Source: Mesorhizobium sp. M8A.F.Ca.ET.218.01.1.1
GTDB taxonomy: Bacteria > Pseudomonadota > Alphaproteobacteria > Rhizobiales > Rhizobiaceae
Assembly: GCF_004791165.1 (NCBI RefSeq)
Contig: NZ_SRUZ01000002.1
Span: 781,866-845,865, forward strand
DNA: 64,000 nt
Reading direction: 5' to 3'
Each line of letters opens with the position of its first letter. Position 1 is the first letter of the stretch. The notes under the pieces were generated by a model. The model worked only from the letters and a program-made list of their open reading frames with translations, made no database searches and was not told the origin of the DNA. This document shows positions 27,022-35,211 of the stretch, piece by piece. The translations under genes were made by a program, and so were the position numbers.

Positions 27022-28320
27022 TCAATGCTTCATCCGATCCCGCATCGCGTACCACAACATCCCCAGCACATAGAGTGGCCCGCGCAGCGCCGTGCCGCCC
27101 GGGAACGGCATCGGGGTCAGCGTCGAGAACAGGTCGAGCCGCGACGCATCGCCGGTGATCGCTTCGGCGAGCAGCTTGCCCGACAGTGTCGACAGGATGA
27201 CGCCCTTGCCGGAATAGCCATGCGCGAAATAGACCTCGCCATAGTGCCCGACATGCGGCAGCCGCGACGTCGTCACCGACACCAGCCCGCCCCAGGCATG
27301 ATCGATGCGGCATCCCTTGAGCTGCGGGAAGGTGCCTTCCATGTGCGGCCGCACGAAGCCGGCTATATCGGCCGGCGGTGACGGCGTGTAGCGCTCGCCG
27401 CCGCCGAACAACAGCCGCCCGTCCGCGGACATCCTGTAATAGTTGACGACGAAGCGCGTGTCGGACACCGCGACATTGGCCGGGATGACGTTGCGTTTGC
27501 CCTCCAGCGGCTCGGTGGCGACGATGTAGTTGCCGACCGGCATGATGCGGCTGTTGACGCGCGGCTCCAACCCGTTGAGCAGCGCGTCTCCCGCCAGCAC
27601 GACATGTCTGGCTCGCACCGACCCCTTTGCCGTCGAGACGCGGATCGAGGGCTCGCGCTCCAGTTTCACCGCCACCGAATTCTCGTGGATGGTGACGCCG
27701 GCCGCGACAGCCGCGCGGGCAAGCCCGAGCGTATAGTTGAGTGGATGCATGTGGCCGCCGAGCGGCTCATACATCGCGCCCTGATAAGGCGTGTCGACCT
27801 TGGCCCGCGCGTCCGCCGCCGACAGGATCTCGACGTCGCGGAATTTCATCACGCTCTTGAGGCATTTGGCCTCTTCTTCCAGATCCCTGAGGTCGGAGCC
27901 GTTGACCGCGCCGACCAGATGGCCGGTCAGCCTGAGGTCGCAGTCGATGGCATGGCGCTCGATGATGCCGAGCACCAGGCCGCGTGCCTCGAAGGCGAGG
28001 TCGAACAGCACCTTCGCCCGCTCGGGTCCGTAGAGCTTGACCAGACCCTTGGCGCCCTTGCGCAGGCCGGGGATCATCTGGCCGCCATTGCGGCCCGACG
28101 CGCCCCAGCCGATCTTGCCGCCTTCGAGCAGCACCACCTTCAGCCCGCGCTCGGCCGCGTGAAGGGCGGCCGACAGGCCGGTGCAGCCGCCGCCGACGAC
28201 GACCAGATCCGCCTCGACATCGCCCGCAAGGGCCGCGTGTTCCGGCGCCGGATTGGCGGTCGCGACATAATAGGATTTGCCGATATCGAGACCGGAATTG
28301 AAACCCGTCGAAGATGCCAT
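27022..28320 (-). CDS. puuB: FAD-dependent oxidoreductase, gamma-glutamylputrescine oxidase-like
   Basis: A flavoenzyme of the DAO family, about 432 residues from ATG 28320 (a GTG two codons earlier overlaps puuA). The dinucleotide fold is VVVGGGCTGLSAALHAAERG near residues 39-58, followed by ASGRNGGQMIPG, a motif where DAO-family enzymes bind FAD. The C-terminal half shows RLPHVGHYGEVYFAHGYSGKGV. In the Puu pathway PuuB oxidises gamma-glutamylputrescine to the aldehyde. The partner GS-like ligase is directly upstream. Assignment rests on family plus context; sarcosine- or other amine-oxidising relatives are possible. Confidence 0.85.
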   Translation of the reverse strand: MASSTGFNSGLDIGKSYYVATANPAPEHAALAGDVEADLVVVGGGCTGLSAALHAAERGLKVVLLEGGKIGWGASGRNGGQMIPGLRKGAKGLVKLYGPERAKVLFDLAFEARGLVLGIIERHAIDCDLRLTGHLVGAVNGSDLRDLEEEAKCLKSVMKFRDVEILSAADARAKVDTPYQGAMYEPLGGHMHPLNYTLGLARAAVAAGVTIHENSVAVKLEREPSIRVSTAKGSVRARHVVLAGDALLNGLEPRVNSRIMPVGNYIVATEPLEGKRNVIPANVAVSDTRFVVNYYRMSADGRLLFGGGERYTPSPPADIAGFVRPHMEGTFPQLKGCRIDHAWGGLVSVTTSRLPHVGHYGEVYFAHGYSGKGVILSTLSGKLLAEAITGDASRLDLFSTLTPMPFPGGTALRGPLYVLGMLWYAMRDRMKH

Positions 28321-28322
28321 GA

Positions 28323-29714
28323 TCACACCTTCAGCAAGAGGTGGTCGCGTTCCCAGCTCGTCACCACGCTCTGGAACAGGTCGAGCTCGACGCTCTTGAC
28401 GCGCAGATAGGTCTGGAAGAAGTCCTCCCCCAGCAATGCCCGCACCGGGTCACAGGCGGTGAAGCGGTCGAGCGCCTCCTCCATGGTCTTCGGCAGCGTG
28501 CTCTTGATCTTGTAGGCATTGCCCGACGCCTCGGCCGAGCGCGCCAGCTTCTGCTCGACACCGAGATAGCCGGCAAGCAGCGAACCGGCGATCGCCAGAT
28601 AGGGATTGGAATCCGCACCCGGCAGCCGGTTCTCAACCCGCCGCGCCATGCGCCCGCCGGCCGGCACGCGCAGGCCGCAGGAGCGGTTGTCATGCGACCA
28701 CTCGATGTTGGCCGGCGCGCTGTGGTTCGGCCTTATGCGGCGGAACGAGTTCACGTTGGGCGCGAACAGCGGCATGATTTCGGGAATGTACTTCTGCAGG
28801 CCGCCGATGAAATGGCCGAACATCCCGGTGTCGGCATCGTCGCTGCCGGCGAAAAGCGCGTTGCCGGCCTCGTCGACGACGGACATGTGCAGATGCATGG
28901 AGCTGCCCGCCTGGGCCGCGATCGGCTTGGCCATGAAGGTCGCATGCATGCCGCATTGCTGCGCGGCCTGCCGCGTAAACCGCTTGAACAAAAGCACCTG
29001 GTCGGCGAGCGGCAGGGCGTCGCCATGCAGCAGATTGATTTCGAGCTGCGCCGTGCCCGATTCATGGATCAGCGTGTCGAGGGGCAGTCCGGCTGCCGCT
29101 GAATAGTCATAGATACGCCGGATCACCGGCTCGAATTCTTCGAGTGCGGCCATGTCATAGGGATGCTGCACGCCCTCGGCGCGGCCATTGGCACCGACCG
29201 GCGCGGTCAGCGGCTTGTCCGGATCGGGATTGGGCGCGGTAAGGTAGAATTCGAGCTCGGGTGCGACCACCGCGCGCCAGCCGCGCTGGCGATAGAGATC
29301 GAGCACGGCGCGCAGCACATGGCGCGGCGAAGCCATCCACGGCCTGCCGTCCATATGGAAGGCATCGGCAAAAACATAGGCCTTGCCCGCGCCGGCGCCC
29401 GGCGCCAGGCACAGCGTCGAGACATCGGGCACCATGCGCATGTCGGGGTCCGAATAGGCAAAACCCTCGTCGATCGAGCCGGAATAACGGCCGTCGATGC
29501 TGACCAGGAAGGCGCTGCTCGGCAGGTAGAGCGCGCGGTCTTCCAGCGCCTTGAGGAATTTGGCGGTCGGCAGCGCCTTGCCGCGCAGGACGCCGTTCAT
29601 GTCGGGCACCAGGCACTCGATCTCGGTGATGCCGTGCTGCGTGAGCCAGGCCTTGGGGTCGTTGCCATTGAAGAGGTTTGCGGTATTCGTGTTCTTATCG
29701 AGCATTTCGTTCAA
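28323..29714 (-). CDS. puuA: Glutamine synthetase-like gamma-glutamylpolyamine synthetase
   Basis: A 463-residue member of the glutamine synthetase superfamily, the size of PuuA and GlnA3-like ligases. The N-terminal beta-grasp segment includes HGITEIECLVPDMNGVLRGK. The catalytic domain carries VVAPELEFYL (metal Glu), LHMSVVD (His) and the NHSAPANIEW and RVPAGGRMARRVENRLPG stretches. PuuA joins glutamate to putrescine using ATP. It overlaps the upstream glycosyltransferase gene by 4 bases and the PuuB-like gene follows directly. The exact amine is not evident. Confidence 0.88.
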   Translation of the reverse strand: MNEMLDKNTNTANLFNGNDPKAWLTQHGITEIECLVPDMNGVLRGKALPTAKFLKALEDRALYLPSSAFLVSIDGRYSGSIDEGFAYSDPDMRMVPDVSTLCLAPGAGAGKAYVFADAFHMDGRPWMASPRHVLRAVLDLYRQRGWRAVVAPELEFYLTAPNPDPDKPLTAPVGANGRAEGVQHPYDMAALEEFEPVIRRIYDYSAAAGLPLDTLIHESGTAQLEINLLHGDALPLADQVLLFKRFTRQAAQQCGMHATFMAKPIAAQAGSSMHLHMSVVDEAGNALFAGSDDADTGMFGHFIGGLQKYIPEIMPLFAPNVNSFRRIRPNHSAPANIEWSHDNRSCGLRVPAGGRMARRVENRLPGADSNPYLAIAGSLLAGYLGVEQKLARSAEASGNAYKIKSTLPKTMEEALDRFTACDPVRALLGEDFFQTYLRVKSVELDLFQSVVTSWERDHLLLKV

Positions 29715-30994
29715 GTCCGTATCAGGGAGAGAATGGCTTGCGCGGCCACGTCCGTTCCGGGTTTCAGCGCCATCTCGGCTGCATTGTCCCTGAGGCGGGC
29801 GCGCATGGCGTCATCGGCCAGCAGGCCGAGAATGGCTCTCTCCAATCCCCCTTCGGTCCAGCCGTCACGGCCGATATGGTCGCCGACGCCGGTTTCGCCG
29901 GCGCGTTGCGCATTGTCGTGTCCGTCCCAGCAATAGGGCATGATCAGCGACGGCACGCCGAAGCGCAGCGCTTCGCAAAAGCTGTTGTTGCCGCCGTGGT
30001 GGATGAACAAGTCCGACTTCGCCACCACGGAGGGCTGCGGAAACCAGGCGTCGAGGTAGACATTGTCGGGCACCGCGCGGTAGGCATCGCGCAGGCCACC
30101 GACATTGACGATGAAGCGGGCCGGCAGCCGGTCGAATACGGCAAGCATGCGCTCGATCAGGCCGACATCCATTGCGCCGAGACTGCCGAAGCTGACATAG
30201 ACCAGCGGCCCGCCATTGCGCGGGAAAACCGGCACCTCGAATGGCCCTTCCGACCGCACGCAGCCTTCGAGATAGACGAAGCGCTCGGGGTCGAGCGGCT
30301 CGGCGCGTTCGCGGCGCACGATCGCCGGCGTCAAGAGCAGATTGAGATCGGGTGAGGTTTCAAGAAACAGGCCCTTCGGCAGCGGCGCTAGGCCGCAATC
30401 GGCGCGAAAGCGGTTGAAGCGGTCATGCGCCGGCGCCGAGGCTGCGAGATATCGCGCCTCGAACGCCGCGCGTTGCGGATCGCCAGCGCCGAGGCCCGAG
30501 AGATAGGGCGGCACTTCGGCGTCAGGCAGCTCCGTCTCGGCGCAGGAAACGACGCGCACCCACGGGCAGCCGGCTGCCGCTATCGCCGGGAACATGATGA
30601 CGTTGTCGAGCACCACCGCGTCGGGCTTCAGCCGCGCCAGCAATTGGCGCAGCGGCGCCTCGGCATTGACCGCCGTGTCGACGATCGCCTGCCAGGTCGG
30701 CGCGACATAGGTTTCGAGCTGGTCGATCGGGCTCAGCCTGAAATGCGGCAGATGCCGGCGCACGAACGCCTGCCAGTAGCTCTGGCGCTCGCTGTCGCTC
30801 AGCGGCTCCTCGGTCGGCAGCTGGTATTCCTGGAAACCATAGTCGGCAAAGACGCCGGAGAAGCCGGCATGGCAGATGAACACCGGCCGCGCGCCCTTCG
30901 CGCGCAGCGCCTGCGCGATGCCGACGCAATTCAACGCCGCCCCGAAACTGGCCTCGGGAAACAGCGCGATGGTCGGGCTCGCTCTACGCGTCAA
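29711..30994 (-). CDS. GT1/MGT-type glycosyltransferase (copy A)
   Basis: A 427-residue protein with a GT-B fold in two halves. The N-terminal acceptor half begins PTIALFPEASFGAALNCVGIAQAL. The C-terminal nucleotide-sugar half contains YVSFGSLGA, WFPQPSV and HHGGNNSF (His332 onward), then WDGHDN, the donor-binding pattern of UDP-glucuronosyl/macrolide glycosyltransferases. No membrane segment is seen. It sits between the GntR-type regulator (11 bases upstream) and puuA (4-base overlap), so it is part of the polyamine operon. A clear paralogue lies at 36294-37568. Acceptor and sugar are unknown. Confidence 0.88.
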   Translation of the reverse strand: MTRRASPTIALFPEASFGAALNCVGIAQALRAKGARPVFICHAGFSGVFADYGFQEYQLPTEEPLSDSERQSYWQAFVRRHLPHFRLSPIDQLETYVAPTWQAIVDTAVNAEAPLRQLLARLKPDAVVLDNVIMFPAIAAAGCPWVRVVSCAETELPDAEVPPYLSGLGAGDPQRAAFEARYLAASAPAHDRFNRFRADCGLAPLPKGLFLETSPDLNLLLTPAIVRRERAEPLDPERFVYLEGCVRSEGPFEVPVFPRNGGPLVYVSFGSLGAMDVGLIERMLAVFDRLPARFIVNVGGLRDAYRAVPDNVYLDAWFPQPSVVAKSDLFIHHGGNNSFCEALRFGVPSLIMPYCWDGHDNAQRAGETGVGDHIGRDGWTEGGLERAILGLLADDAMRARLRDNAAEMALKPGTDVAAQAILSLIRT

Positions 30995-31005
30995 TTAAAT
31001 CCTCT

Positions 31006-31944
31006 TCATTCCGGCCGGCTGATCATGCCGAACAGCGCGGGAGCGCCGCGGCTGGCCGCCTGCGGCCGCTGGCTGCGGGAGAGCCGCAGGTGAATGCGCA
31101 GCAGATCGGCAGCAACCTCATACTGCCGGCTTTCAAGATGGTCGAGTATGTTCAGGTGTTCGCGCAACGATTGCTTCAGCCTGAAGACGTTGACGCCGGC
31201 ATAGATGCCCGGAAGCCGCCGCAGCCTGAGGTGATCGGCCAGCGCGTCGGCGACGAAGCGGTTGGCGCTGCCTTCGGCGATCATGCCGTGGAAATCGATG
31301 TCGAGCCGCTGGAACTCGCGTGTATCGAACGCGGCGTCGGGCAGCGCCGATAGCGCCTCCATGCCCTGGCGCAACATCGCGGCGCGCGCGCCGTCGAGCC
31401 GGAAGCCGGGCGTCAGGATGGCGGCGGGCTCCAAAAGCAGCCGGAACTCGTAGCTCTCGCCTTGCGCCTCCGGGTCATCAGGGGCGCGCCGGAACAACCA
31501 GGACTGACCTGGTGCGCGATCGAGAAGATTCTCCTCCGTCAGTCTGTTCAGAGATTTTAGTACCGTTTTCCGTTCGGCACTGTACCGCCGCATCAGCCCT
31601 GCGACGGTCACTGTCTGGTCGAGGCGCCGCGCCGAACGGTCGCGCAGGATGGCCTCGGCAAGCTCGTCTTCCTCGGCGGCGGGCAATTCGGCTAATATCG
31701 CCGGCTGCGCGGCGAGGTCGATCGCCAAGTGATATCCGGTGTCCGCCTCCCAGCGCACGACACCCTGCTCCGCGAGCAGGCTGAGCGCCGCCCGGACCGG
31801 AGTGCGCGAGACGTTGCACAGCGAGGCGATCTGCTGCTCTGGCAGGCGTGTGCCGGGCGCGAAGCCACGTTGCCGCGCCACATCCAGGATGCGCTGGGCC
31901 AGATCGAGGTGGTTGGTGCGAGGTCGTCGGGTTGCGGCTTGCAT
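31006..31944 (-). CDS. GntR family regulator with two winged-helix segments
   Basis: A 312-residue regulator from ATG 31944. Residues about 10-75 form a GntR wHTH (LPEQQIASLCNVSRTPVRAALS, then LLAEQGVVRW). A second HTH-like stretch follows at about 110-160 (AGLMRRYSAERKTVLKSLNRL, then TEENLLDR), and the C-terminal half resembles a ligand-binding FCD domain (LEPAAILTPGF, ADALADHLRLRRL). Most FadR/FCD regulators have only one HTH. It heads the leftward operon with the glycosyltransferase, puuA and puuB, and is divergent from the Pot-type transporter. It likely controls both directions. Confidence 0.88.
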   Translation of the reverse strand: MQAATRRPRTNHLDLAQRILDVARQRGFAPGTRLPEQQIASLCNVSRTPVRAALSLLAEQGVVRWEADTGYHLAIDLAAQPAILAELPAAEEDELAEAILRDRSARRLDQTVTVAGLMRRYSAERKTVLKSLNRLTEENLLDRAPGQSWLFRRAPDDPEAQGESYEFRLLLEPAAILTPGFRLDGARAAMLRQGMEALSALPDAAFDTREFQRLDIDFHGMIAEGSANRFVADALADHLRLRRLPGIYAGVNVFRLKQSLREHLNILDHLESRQYEVAADLLRIHLRLSRSQRPQAASRGAPALFGMISRPE

Positions 31945-32040
31945 GACATTCTCGTGGAACGGACGTGACCTCGTTGATTTGACCGATCGCCGGCACGGAC
32001 GCAATCGGCCAGATTCCGAGGCCGGTTGTCAAATTATGGA

Positions 32041-32072
32041 TTGACGTACTTTTTTCTGCAATAGTACTGTCG
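32041..32072. promoter_or_regulatory. Candidate promoter/operator of the divergent polyamine operons
   Basis: TTGACG (32041-32046) leads into an inverted repeat GTACT (32046-32050) and AGTAC (32063-32067) with a 12-base spacer rich in T. It lies about 100 bases from the GntR-type gene start and 105 from the binding-protein start. A GntR-type repressor bound here would block both operons. The -10 element is not convincing. Confidence 0.4.
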
Positions 32073-32175
32073 GTGCAATCGGCGACAAAAGACCGAGGGA
32101 ACAGGATCGATGCAGCGGCGCATGTCGCGCGGGTCCAGCACGAATTCGACGAACCAACCGGAATGGGAGCCTGCC

Positions 32176-33240
32176 ATGACTGCTACCAGCCTGCGGCGCC
32201 GTGCGCTGAGAATGCCTTCGATCGCCCTCGGGCTTGTCGTGGCGCTGTCCGCGCCGGCGATGGCCGCCGACCTCGTCATTTCCAATTGGGACGGCTACAT
32301 GGCGCCCGACGCCATGGCCGCCTTCAAGACCGCGACGGGCGTTTCCGGCGAAGTCGTGGTGCACGCCACCAATGAAGAGATCATGGGCAAGCTGATTGCC
32401 GCCGGCGGCAAGGGCTATGACGTGGTTTTCGTCTCCTCGCCCTTCGCCGAGGTTCTGAACAAGCTCGGCCTGACCGAGCCGATGGACCACGCCAAGATCC
32501 CCAATCTCGCCAACCTCTATCCCGAAGCGACCAAGCTGCCGCACGATGTCGGCAACACTTTCTCCGTGCCCTACACCTGGGGCACGACCGGCCTCTGCTA
32601 CCGCTCGGACCTGGTCAAGACGGCGCCCACGAGCTGGAGCGACCTGCTGGCGCCGTCGGATGAGCTGAAGGGCAAGACCACCATGCTGGCGACTGATCGC
32701 TGGCTGCTCGCCGCCGGGCAGCTCGACAAGGGTTTCTCCGTCAACGAGACAGATCCGGCCAAGATGGCCGAGGTCAAGAACCTCTTGATCTCGGCCAAGA
32801 AAACCCTGCTCGCCTATGACGACACCACCTTCTATTCGAAACTGGTCTCCGGAGAGGCGCTGATGGTCCAGGCCTGGGACGGCTGGTGCAATTACGGCAT
32901 CGCCGACAAGCCGGAGATCAAATACATCATTCCCAAGGAAGGTTCGGATCTCTGGGTCGACACGATGGTGGTGATGAAGGCCTCCGAGCACAAGGATGCC
33001 GCGTTCCAGTTCATCAACTTCATGCTCGATGCCAAGAACCACGCCTGGGCGGCCCAGAATATCGACTACAAGGTTCCGAACAAGCCGGCGATGGAAAGCC
33101 TGCCGGCCGATTTCCTGGCAAAGTTCCCCAACATGGCGATGCCGGTGGCCGACCTCGTCAAGTTCGAGCAGCTGCGTGACGTCGGCGAAGCCCAGCGCGA
33201 CTATTCCAAGATCGTCAGCGAGATCAAGGCCGCGCAGTAA
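32176..33240 (+). CDS. Polyamine-type ABC transporter substrate-binding protein (copy 1)
   Basis: A 354-residue periplasmic binding protein of the PotD/PotF family. The start is ATG 32176 with GGGAG nine bases before; the signal peptide RRRALRMPSIALGLVVALS ends near AMAADL. The mature part begins VISNWDGYMAPDAM, the standard beginning of spermidine/putrescine binders, followed by VPYTWGTTGLCYRSD and a central VQAWDGWCNYG. It opens the rightward operon with two permeases and an ATPase. The repeat after its stop may tune downstream expression. Substrate: a polyamine or a related amine, by context. Confidence 0.92.
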   Translation: MTATSLRRRALRMPSIALGLVVALSAPAMAADLVISNWDGYMAPDAMAAFKTATGVSGEVVVHATNEEIMGKLIAAGGKGYDVVFVSSPFAEVLNKLGLTEPMDHAKIPNLANLYPEATKLPHDVGNTFSVPYTWGTTGLCYRSDLVKTAPTSWSDLLAPSDELKGKTTMLATDRWLLAAGQLDKGFSVNETDPAKMAEVKNLLISAKKTLLAYDDTTFYSKLVSGEALMVQAWDGWCNYGIADKPEIKYIIPKEGSDLWVDTMVVMKASEHKDAAFQFINFMLDAKNHAWAAQNIDYKVPNKPAMESLPADFLAKFPNMAMPVADLVKFEQLRDVGEAQRDYSKIVSEIKAAQ

Positions 33241-33275
33241 GATCGATTGCTGGAATCACGCTTGCGTTCCTTCAC

Positions 33276-33507
33276 GCCTCCCTTTGACCTGCCGGCCATC
33301 TCCCCCTCGAGCGGGGAGACCGGCTGGCTCGCGGGCCTTCGCCAATCTCCAGCGCAGCGCCCCCTCATCCGGCCGCTTCGCGGCCACCTTCTCCCCGGCG
33401 GGGAGAAGAGGAAAGCATCGGTGGGCGCGACCTCCTCTCCCCTCGGGGAGAGGTCGGATTGCCCCGAATTGCCCTTCGCAATTCGGTTGGCAATCCGGGT
33501 GAGGGGG
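33276..33507. repeat. Mosaic palindromic repeat, copy G
   Basis: A composite element: the left part matches family 2 (CCTGCCGGCCATCTCCCCCTCGAG, split as CTGCCGGCCATC and TCCCCCTCGAGCGGGGAG), then a different module CGGCCGCTTCGCGGCC and CTTCTCCCCGGCGGGGAGAAG, then CCTCTCCCCTCGGGGAGAGG with an AATTGCC-rich tail. It separates the binding-protein gene from the first permease of the same operon. The long frame running through it into the permease is not translated with confidence. Confidence 0.75.
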
Positions 33508-33548
33508 CAACTGCCGAGACGCCATTTCGAGACCCTCGGCGGCGCCTC

Positions 33549-34424
33549 GTGAGATACGTCCCCTCCCGCTCCTCCCTGCTGATGGCGCCTGCGTTGGCCT
33601 GGCTCGCGGCCTTGATGGTTGTGCCGTGCGCGCTGGTGCTGGCACTCGCCTTCTTCCGGCGCGGCATCTATGGCGGCATCGACTACACCTTCACGCTGGA
33701 GAATTTCGGGCAGGTCTTCGACCCGCTCTATGCCGGCATTTTCCTGAACTCGGCGCGCATTGCCGGCACCGCCACGCTGATCGCGGTGGTGATCGGCTAT
33801 GCCGCAGCCTATGCGATCGCGGCCGCCCCGCGCCGCTGGCAGCCGGTGTTCCTGTTCTTCGCCGTGCTGCCGTTCTGGTCCAACTACCTGATCCGCACCT
33901 ATGCCTGGATCGTGCTGCTCAACCGCGAAGGGCTTATCACCCAGCTCCTGCGCTGGGTGGGCTACACCGGTGAACCGCCCTCGATGCTCTACACCGAAGG
34001 CGCGGTCATCGCCGGCCTGGTCTACAACTATCTGCCCTTCGTCATCCTCGCCTGCTACGCGCCTTTGTCGCGGCTCAACCCGGAACTGGCCGAAGCCTCG
34101 CGCGATCTCGGCGCTTCGGCGATGACGACGTTTCGCCGTGTCATCCTGCCGCTGACCGTGCCCGGCATCGCCGCCGGCGCCGTCTTCGTCTTCGTGCTGT
34201 CGATCGGCAATTTCGTCACCCCGGCGCTGCTCGGCGGCGGCCGCTTCCAGATGATCGGCAACCTTGTCTACGACCAGTTCCTGACCGCCAATGACTGGCC
34301 GTTCGGCGCGGCCCTGGCGATGGCGCTGATCGCCATCATGCTGCTGGTGCTGATGGCGCAAGCGATCGCCGCCAATCGCGCCTCTGGCCGCATCGCGGAA
34401 GCCGAGGGCAACGCGAATGGCTGA
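33549..34424 (+). CDS. Polyamine-type ABC transporter permease (PotB/PotH-like)
   Basis: A permease of about 291 residues if started at GTG 33549; a longer start at 33459 would lie in the repeat and ATG 33582 is another option. About six hydrophobic helices are seen, beginning ALAWLAALMVVPCALVLALAF. The EAA loop is EASRDLGASAMTTFRRVI with LPLTVPGIAAG after it. It overlaps the next permease gene by 8 bases. It pairs with PotC/PotI-like permease, the PotA-like ATPase and the binding protein upstream to import an amine. Confidence 0.92.
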   Translation: MRYVPSRSSLLMAPALAWLAALMVVPCALVLALAFFRRGIYGGIDYTFTLENFGQVFDPLYAGIFLNSARIAGTATLIAVVIGYAAAYAIAAAPRRWQPVFLFFAVLPFWSNYLIRTYAWIVLLNREGLITQLLRWVGYTGEPPSMLYTEGAVIAGLVYNYLPFVILACYAPLSRLNPELAEASRDLGASAMTTFRRVILPLTVPGIAAGAVFVFVLSIGNFVTPALLGGGRFQMIGNLVYDQFLTANDWPFGAALAMALIAIMLLVLMAQAIAANRASGRIAEAEGNANG

Positions 34425-35211
34425 ACGCTCACCAGCCACACGGCGCATGCTTTGGCTCGTGTTGAGTCTCGTCTTCGCCTTCCTCTACATCCCGATCGCC
34501 GTGCTGGTGGCGCTGTCCTTCAACGAAGGCGGGCTGCCTACGGCATGGTCCGGCTTTTCGCTGAAATGGTACGTCTCGCTGGCCGGCAATTCCGCCATCC
34601 TCTCCGCCGCCCTCAACACGCTGATCGTGGCGCTGGTCTCGACAGCGATCGCCACCTTGCTCGGCACGCTGCTGGCGATCGGCGTCGAGATGCGCCGGCA
34701 ATATGGCAAGGGGCTCGAGGCGCTGATCTTCGCGCCGATGATCATTCCCGACATCGTGCTGGCAATCGCGCTCCTGTCGTTCTTTTCGATGCTCAACCTC
34801 ACCATGGGCCTGCACACCATCATCCTCGCCCATGTCGTATTCAACCTCGCCTTCGTCTGCTCGGTGGTGCGTGCCCGGCTGAAGAGTTTCGACTGGTCGA
34901 TCGTCGAGGCTTCCACCGATCTCGGCGCCTCCGCCATCACCACCTTCCGGCGGATCACCTTGCCGGTCATCGCGCCGGCCGTGATTGCCGGCGCACTGCT
35001 CGCCTTCACGCTCTCGGTCGACGAGTTCATCATCGCCTTCTTCACCGCGGGCGCGGGCCGCGCCTCGACCACGCTGCCGATGCAGATCTACGCCATGATC
35101 CGCTTCGGCATCACACCCGAGATCAACGCCCTGGCCACCATCGTCATGGCGGTCTCGGTCACCGCGCTGACCCTGTCGCAGCGGCTCAACCGGGGAATAA
35201 CAGGCCAATGA
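34417..35211 (+). CDS. Polyamine-type ABC transporter permease (PotC/PotI-like)
   Basis: A 264-residue permease. The first helix lies in LVLSLVFAFLYIPIAVLVAL, the typical PotC beginning. The EAA loop reads EASTDLGASAITTFRRITLP, and SVDEFIIAFFTAGAG follows, a well-conserved PotC segment. ATG 34417 overlaps the end of the first permease by 8 bases, and its stop overlaps the ATPase start by ATGA. The four genes form a complete importer. Confidence 0.94.
   Translation: MAERSPATRRMLWLVLSLVFAFLYIPIAVLVALSFNEGGLPTAWSGFSLKWYVSLAGNSAILSAALNTLIVALVSTAIATLLGTLLAIGVEMRRQYGKGLEALIFAPMIIPDIVLAIALLSFFSMLNLTMGLHTIILAHVVFNLAFVCSVVRARLKSFDWSIVEASTDLGASAITTFRRITLPVIAPAVIAGALLAFTLSVDEFIIAFFTAGAGRASTTLPMQIYAMIRFGITPEINALATIVMAVSVTALTLSQRLNRGITGQ

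Noticed and set aside
33459..33548. Longer N-terminus of the first polyamine permease
   Set aside because: These codons lie in mosaic repeat G and have no ribosome site; start GTG 33549 or ATG 33582 preferred.
34452..35207. N-terminal extension of the PotA-like ATPase frame
   Set aside because: The frame runs open through the upstream permease gene in another frame; the ATG at 35208 with 4-base overlap gives a normal ATPase.
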